In this document: positions 35,946 to 40,014 of the stretch, piece after piece
Numbering within the stretch: the first letter of the stretch is position 1
How the letters are laid out: each line of letters begins with the position of its first letter
From: Candidatus Paceibacterota bacterium
GTDB lineage: Bacteria > Patescibacteriota > Minisyncoccia > Minisyncoccales > GCA-002788555
Assembly: GCA_028716825.1 (NCBI GenBank)
Contig: JAQUPA010000003.1
Coordinates: 4,680-44,693 of the forward strand
DNA length: 40,014 nucleotides
Reading direction: 5' to 3'
Program-made: the position numbers and the translations under genes
Notes under the pieces: model-generated
The model's database searches: none
What the model was told of the DNA's origin: nothing
Seen by the model: the letters and a program-made list of their open reading frames with translations, nothing else

Positions 35946-37556
35946 TTAATGGCCGAAGAACCCTCGAATATCCTTGTCGGGCAAGGAATACACGATGATC
36001 CCCCACTCCTTACACGCAGCGAATACCTCCTTGTCGTTGACGGAACCACTGGACGTGAAGATGGCCTTGATGCCAGCTTCATACAGTACTTCAGGACCGT
36101 CCGGGAATGGGAAGAAACTATCGCTGTAAGCAACTGCTCCTTCCGTATCGTGACCAGAGTCTTGCGCTCGCATTATAGCGAGCTTGCAGGCTCCAACTCG
36201 ATCTTGCTGGGCAACACCATTGCCGATCAGCATGCCATCACGAACAAGCGTGATGGTATTGCTGTTGCTTGTCGATCCAATGGCCCAGCCAAGGATCATA
36301 TCCATTTCCTGCTGATAGGTGGCCTCGCCGATCTTTACGACATCGCTCCTTCGAAGATCCAGAATCTTAGTGTAGTTGTCCTGAAGGAGACATCCGCCTC
36401 GAACCTGCCGGAAACGCGGGCTCTGGGCGAGCTGAAGATCGCTTGCTAGTGCTAGGTTTTCCAGGCACCTGCACTTATCTTCCTTGCGACTCATCGTCTC
36501 CAGAGCTGTCTTACTGAAGAATGGAGCAATGACCATATCCAGAAGCCGTCGCTTACCATTCTCCGTGAGGAAGGTCATCAGGAGATCAGCCTCGACCTCA
36601 CCTATAGGAAAGTTGACGATGACCGAGCCCCCAAGGATTGCGCGGGTATCTCCAGCAATCATAGACCGTAAGGTGACGATGGCGTCGTCGGAAGTTCCGA
36701 TGGCAACACCACAGGGATTGCCGTGCTTACAAGCGACAGCAATTGGTAACTCCATGTTGTAGTTGATCGCCAAACCCCTATAGATGTGGGTTATCACCTG
36801 GATCAGCCGGTCCAAGTCACAATAGTTGTTGTAGCTTGGAGCCGTACCCATGATGAGCTCGAAGTTCTCCAGTGAAAGAGGATCGTATTCGTCCATCCCG
36901 TAAAGGGCGGCATCTGCCTGCCAGGCGTTTTCCCCATACTTACACTGTCGAACCTTCTCTCCGATGAAACCAACGTAGCTGCCGTTGCTACGATATTGGG
37001 CCGAAGCCAGCACGTACTCGGCTACTACCCGTTCTGCCTTTGCCGCGAGCTGATTCCGATACCCAAGATCAATGTCGCCATCTTCCTTGAGTTTCTGGAT
37101 AATCCATTCGCGGTCAGCCGGGTCACAGATGACTATCCGCCCGCTCTTTGCCGCAGCTCTGATCATAGTGGGACCGCCGATATCCGTCTGCTTGATGACT
37201 GACTCGAGTGTACAGTCTGCCTTGGCGATCTCTTCTTCGAGTGGATACATATCCACACAAACAAGATCAACCCAAGGCAGGCCGAGACGCTCCATGTCTG
37301 CCACATCTTCTTCCGAGTTGGGATCAGCAAGTATAGAAGCATGCAGTTCCCGCGAAAGAGTGACAACCTTGTGTCCAAGGATTGCACCCCCGCCGACCAA
37401 GTCCGATACATCCATTACCGGAACTTTGGCTTCTGCAAGCTTCCTTGCTGTGCCGCCAGATGCGACAATCTTCCAACCCAGGCCCACGAGGGCTTTGGCA
37501 AAATCAACAATGCCCTCCTTGTGGTAAACCGATAACACTGCCACCTTTTTTTCCAT
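35946..37556 (-). CDS. purH: Bifunctional AICAR formyltransferase / IMP cyclohydrolase
   Basis: The last two steps of de novo IMP synthesis. The 536-residue product has the MGS-like cyclohydrolase domain (VAVLSVYHKEGIVDFAKAL, ASGGTARKL, GHKVVTLSRELHASILAD, DIGGPTMIRAAAKS) and then the transformylase domain (ACKHGNPCGVAIG, LRSDVVKIG, QQDRVGACKLA, SDSFFPFPDGPE, and the final FTSSGSVND). Composition is far richer in G and C than in all genes before 34 kb, with codons unlike them. It has a canonical ribosome site (AAAGGAGGAACT), its own promoter and terminator. Transfer from another bacterium is likely. Confidence 0.95.
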   Translation of the reverse strand: MEKKVAVLSVYHKEGIVDFAKALVGLGWKIVASGGTARKLAEAKVPVMDVSDLVGGGAILGHKVVTLSRELHASILADPNSEEDVADMERLGLPWVDLVCVDMYPLEEEIAKADCTLESVIKQTDIGGPTMIRAAAKSGRIVICDPADREWIIQKLKEDGDIDLGYRNQLAAKAERVVAEYVLASAQYRSNGSYVGFIGEKVRQCKYGENAWQADAALYGMDEYDPLSLENFELIMGTAPSYNNYCDLDRLIQVITHIYRGLAINYNMELPIAVACKHGNPCGVAIGTSDDAIVTLRSMIAGDTRAILGGSVIVNFPIGEVEADLLMTFLTENGKRRLLDMVIAPFFSKTALETMSRKEDKCRCLENLALASDLQLAQSPRFRQVRGGCLLQDNYTKILDLRRSDVVKIGEATYQQEMDMILGWAIGSTSNSNTITLVRDGMLIGNGVAQQDRVGACKLAIMRAQDSGHDTEGAVAYSDSFFPFPDGPEVLYEAGIKAIFTSSGSVNDKEVFAACKEWGIIVYSLPDKDIRGFFGH

Positions 37557-37612
37557 AGTTCCTCCTTTCAGGTGGTTTTTTAATATATAAAAGCGATAAG
37601 AGCTACTGTCTT

Positions 37613-37641
37613 TTTATGCTTTATTTTGAGTAATTTGTCAA
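37613..37641 (-). promoter_or_regulatory. Promoter of purH
   Basis: Minus-strand TTGACA (37636-37641), a 17-base spacer, and CATAAA (37613-37618). The start would be near 37606, about 50 bases before the ATG. No purine riboswitch is recognised in the leader. Confidence 0.55.
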
Positions 37642-37663
37642 TTAAAAATTAAATAAAAGAAAA

Positions 37664-37686
37664 CCACCCGCATACAAAACGGGTGG
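37664..37686 (-). terminator. Terminator of purL
   Basis: CCACCCG (37664-37670) pairs with CGGGTGG (37680-37686), followed on the minus strand by TTTTCTTTTATTT. Confidence 0.85.
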
Positions 37687-37718
37687 CGTTTCTGTTAAGA
37701 ACTATATACCTCCTTCAT

Positions 37719-40014
37719 TTAGAAATGGTTGCTCCTGCACCATTCCATGGCATTCTGGAACATCTGAAGCCATGGAGAGGCGTCAAACTTCCAGTCCTTT
37801 GGCCAATATGGCCATTGCCACCTAAGGAACAACCTTTCTGGGTGAGGCATCATTGCCAGGTGCCGTCCGTCTTGGGAACAGACAGCAGCGATGCCCTCTA
37901 CCGAGCCATTTGGGTTCATCGGATAGGCCTCGGTAATGTTGCTCTCTTCATCGACATACCGGATGGGCATAAGGTTCTCGTCCTTGGCCTTGTTAAATAC
38001 TATATCATCCGGCCAGTATGAACGACCTTCGCCATGCGCCACCCATATGCCGAGTGTCGAGTCTTCCATGCCCCGAAGCATGATTGAGGGTGAAGGTAAT
38101 ATTCTCACCGACACCCATCTTGACTCGAAGCTTCCTGACACATTCCTTATGAACCTTGGCTGCCGAATATCGGGTATGCCGCTCCAGGGAATCTGCTGAA
38201 GCAGGAGCTGAAGCTGGCAACCGTTGCACACGCCCAAAGAAAATGTGTCGGGTCGGGCATAGAAGTCGCCGAACATCTTCCTCAACTCTTCGTTGAACCT
38301 GATGGTCGCTGCCCATCCTTTGGCGCTTTCGGGAACATCAGCATAGGAGAAACCGCCTACCATGGCAATTCCCCTGAATTGCTCAAGGCTTACTTCCCCG
38401 TTGATCAGATGTCTCATATTGACATCAAACGGTCGAAAGCCTGCCAGCTCGAAAGCTGATGCCATTTCCCGATCGCCGTTGCTCCCCTCTTCGCGAAGAA
38501 TAGCCACCTCTGGCTTGTCTTTACGATTAAGAAGATATGACGGCGTAGCCAACGACTCGTAGGTCAGGTTGTAGCTTGGACCCTTAAGGTTGCGGATGTT
38601 CTTTTTCTCTTCGTCGGCACACTTGGGATTCATCCGGATCCGTTCGATCTGATAGGACGTCTCTTCCCACCACTCCCTTAGTGTTAGCATGTCCGCTTCA
38701 AAGAAGACCTCTCTCTTATTCACGTCCTTTATTGAGATGTTCTTTGGGGACGGCATCGTGAATCCGAGATAATCGAATGGTATTTTATACCCCTGAAGGA
38801 CTTCGACAACCTCTGTGGGATTCCAGGGACATTCAACTACCAGACCTGCTTCTTCAGCGAACCAGTATGCCAGCGAAGTTGCGTCTGACGAGATTGCAAA
38901 TCCGCAATTGCCGGCAAAGGCCATTTCAAGAAGGGCTACAATTAGACCGCCATCGGAAACGTCATGTCCGGCAAGGATAAGATCCCTATCTACAAGCTCT
39001 TGAACCGCCATGAAGGCACGCTTGAAGAGTTCAGGATTTTCAATGTCCGGACTTTCGTCTCCCAGCTGTCCGTAGCACTGACCGAGAACTGAACCGCCTA
39101 ATCTCTTCTTACCATTTGCCAGATCGATAAAGAGAATCCGGCTTGAGTAAGGATCCTTGAAATCGGGCGTCACCACTTTTGTGATGTCAGGCATTGTGGC
39201 ATAAGCGGAGACAACCAGCTCTCTGGGAGACTTTACGATCTCGTCCTCCACTAGCGTTGCCATCGAAAGGCTGTCTTTCCCACCATCCACCGCAATACCA
39301 AGCTCGATCATCAGATCTCGCATCGCACATGCAGCGTCATATAGAGCTGCTCCCTCGCCCGGAAGCTTGGGTGCCCACATCCAGTTAGCGCTGCACTTAA
39401 TGTCCTTGAGTCCGCTGATCTTAGCCCAAACCATGTTGGTAAGGGCCTCTGCTACAGCCATTCGGGCTCCTGCCTTGGGATCAACGATCATCTTAATTGG
39501 CTGTTCGCCAGCAGAAGTCGCTGTCCCTGTGAGTCCGAAATGAGTATTGGCCAGGACGGCTACGTCCGCGACCGGCAGATGAAGAGGACCGCAGCACTGT
39601 TGCTGAGCAATGAGACCGCCCACGCTTCGGTCTACTTTATGCGTAAGATGACGTTTTGAACCAACCGCCAGATTGCGAAGCACCCCAAAAAGGGCATGCA
39701 TGAGGGTCACGTCAGGCAACTGGACAGGCTCCTTTTTTTGCTGAACCCTCTCGTCCTTGAAGGTCTTTTGGGATATATTCCCCAAGACCCTTTCGAGGTT
39801 AAGGTTGACCGGTGTTGAGTTATCGTCTTTGTCGTGGACTACGAACCGACCATCACCAGTTACCTCGCCAAGAACCTCGCAAGGAACTTTCTCCCTCTCG
39901 CAGATCGATTCAAATTCAGCTATCCTCTCGGGACGGATAAGAAAGCCGCACCTTTCCTGGTATTCGGCAATCCAGATCTTTAGCACCGAAAGGGTTGGAT
40001 CACCCAGTCTTATA
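37719..40014 (-). CDS. purL: Phosphoribosylformylglycinamidine synthase, long single-chain type (C-terminal part)
   Basis: FGAM synthase makes FGAM from FGAR, glutamine and ATP in purine synthesis. The open frame runs off the window end, and about 764 codons are present. The visible part has an AIRS-type synthase half (GGKDSLSMA, GHDVSDGGLIVALLEMAFAG, SSRILFIDLANGKKRLGGS) and a fused glutamine amidotransferase domain (EVAILREEGSNGDREMASAF, GFSYADV, nucleophile in SLGVCNGCQL, and MPHPERLF for His and Glu). This is the roughly 1300-residue type found in proteobacteria and eukaryotes, not the PurS/PurL/PurQ complex of most Gram-positives. GC-richer like purH and presumably acquired with it. Confidence 0.95.
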   Translation of the reverse strand, partial: IRLGDPTLSVLKIWIAEYQERCGFLIRPERIAEFESICEREKVPCEVLGEVTGDGRFVVHDKDDNSTPVNLNLERVLGNISQKTFKDERVQQKKEPVQLPDVTLMHALFGVLRNLAVGSKRHLTHKVDRSVGGLIAQQQCCGPLHLPVADVAVLANTHFGLTGTATSAGEQPIKMIVDPKAGARMAVAEALTNMVWAKISGLKDIKCSANWMWAPKLPGEGAALYDAACAMRDLMIELGIAVDGGKDSLSMATLVEDEIVKSPRELVVSAYATMPDITKVVTPDFKDPYSSRILFIDLANGKKRLGGSVLGQCYGQLGDESPDIENPELFKRAFMAVQELVDRDLILAGHDVSDGGLIVALLEMAFAGNCGFAISSDATSLAYWFAEEAGLVVECPWNPTEVVEVLQGYKIPFDYLGFTMPSPKNISIKDVNKREVFFEADMLTLREWWEETSYQIERIRMNPKCADEEKKNIRNLKGPSYNLTYESLATPSYLLNRKDKPEVAILREEGSNGDREMASAFELAGFRPFDVNMRHLINGEVSLEQFRGIAMVGGFSYADVPESAKGWAATIRFNEELRKMFGDFYARPDTFSLGVCNGCQLQLLLQQIPWSGIPDIRQPRFIRNVSGSFESRWVSVRILPSPSIMLRGMEDSTLGIWVAHGEGRSYWPDDIVFNKAKDENLMPIRYVDEESNITEAYPMNPNGSVEGIAAVCSQDGRHLAMMPHPERLFLRWQWPYWPKDWKFDASPWLQMFQNAMEWCRSNHF

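Noticed and set aside
35916-36449. Long plus-strand reading frame opposite purH.
   Set aside because: It is the antisense shadow of a GC-richer gene; purH is certain from motifs, and this frame has no ribosome site or recognisable domain. The same applies to plus-strand frames opposite purL.

Overview
The window is strongly AT-rich and compact. Genes lie close together or overlap, stops are nearly all TAA or TAG (TGA appears to end only two genes), and the standard code reads all reading frames. Gene content points to a small-genome bacterium of the Candidate Phyla Radiation (Patescibacteria, probably Parcubacteria). Evidence includes short ribosomal proteins (L13 without its N-terminal end), a ValRS without the usual C-terminal arm, a DnaX of gamma length only, an EF-like orphan domain, a LamG-bearing prepilin family, and small membrane or coiled-coil proteins. 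The phylum assignment is inference; no 16S rRNA gene is present.

Layout. 1-5.6 kb: start of cysS (minus), then dnaX, a YjbQ-like gene, four small accessory genes, tRNA-Gln(TTG), an isolated GC-richer orphan gene (3931-4161) with its own promoter and terminator, and convergent holA-rpsT. 5.6-16.7 kb: a SLOG/LOG-like protein, an EF-like domain protein, valS, holB, a BNR-repeat protein, frr, rseP, infA, and an alpha-operon-type ribosomal cluster rpmJ-rpsM-rpsK-rpsD-rpoA-rplQ-rplM-rpsI. 16.7-25.5 kb: a consensus promoter drives lepB-hisS-HIT, followed by a small membrane protein, ftsW, murG, one prepilin-LamG gene, gltX and a coiled-coil/CHAP murein hydrolase. 25.5-25.7 kb: a tiny minus-strand unit with promoter, strong Shine-Dalgarno, an 18-codon ORF and a terminator. 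25.7-29.9 kb: five head-to-tail prepilin-LamG genes. 30.1-35.7 kb, all minus strand: two anchored Pro/Thr-rich proteins, a Xer recombinase, then an accessory region (Cys-rich TOPRIM-like protein, CYTH protein, Doc/HTH toxin-antitoxin pair, HAM1-like pyrophosphatase, GrpB-like protein). 35.9-40 kb: purH and the C-terminal part of a long-type purL, with base composition and codon use unlike everything before them.

How it fits together. Three clamp-loader genes (dnaX, holA, holB) and much translation machinery lie here. lepB, ftsW, murG and the CHAP protein serve the envelope; six prepilin-LamG proteins look like a variable surface-adhesin or minor-pilin repertoire, though no pilus assembly gene is present. 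purH and purL are steps of de novo IMP synthesis and look acquired.

The most unusual signal is in the 5' leaders. Three families of short repeated boxes (TGGAGCTTGCGCAT, AAAGGTCG, and AAAATAGGGGAGAGATTAA) occur upstream of start codons. They are usually followed by an AT-rich inverted repeat that abuts the ATG. GC-richer units and cysS instead use canonical AGGAGG sites. The prepilin array, the tiny 25.5 kb unit and these leaders are the best candidates for something undescribed.
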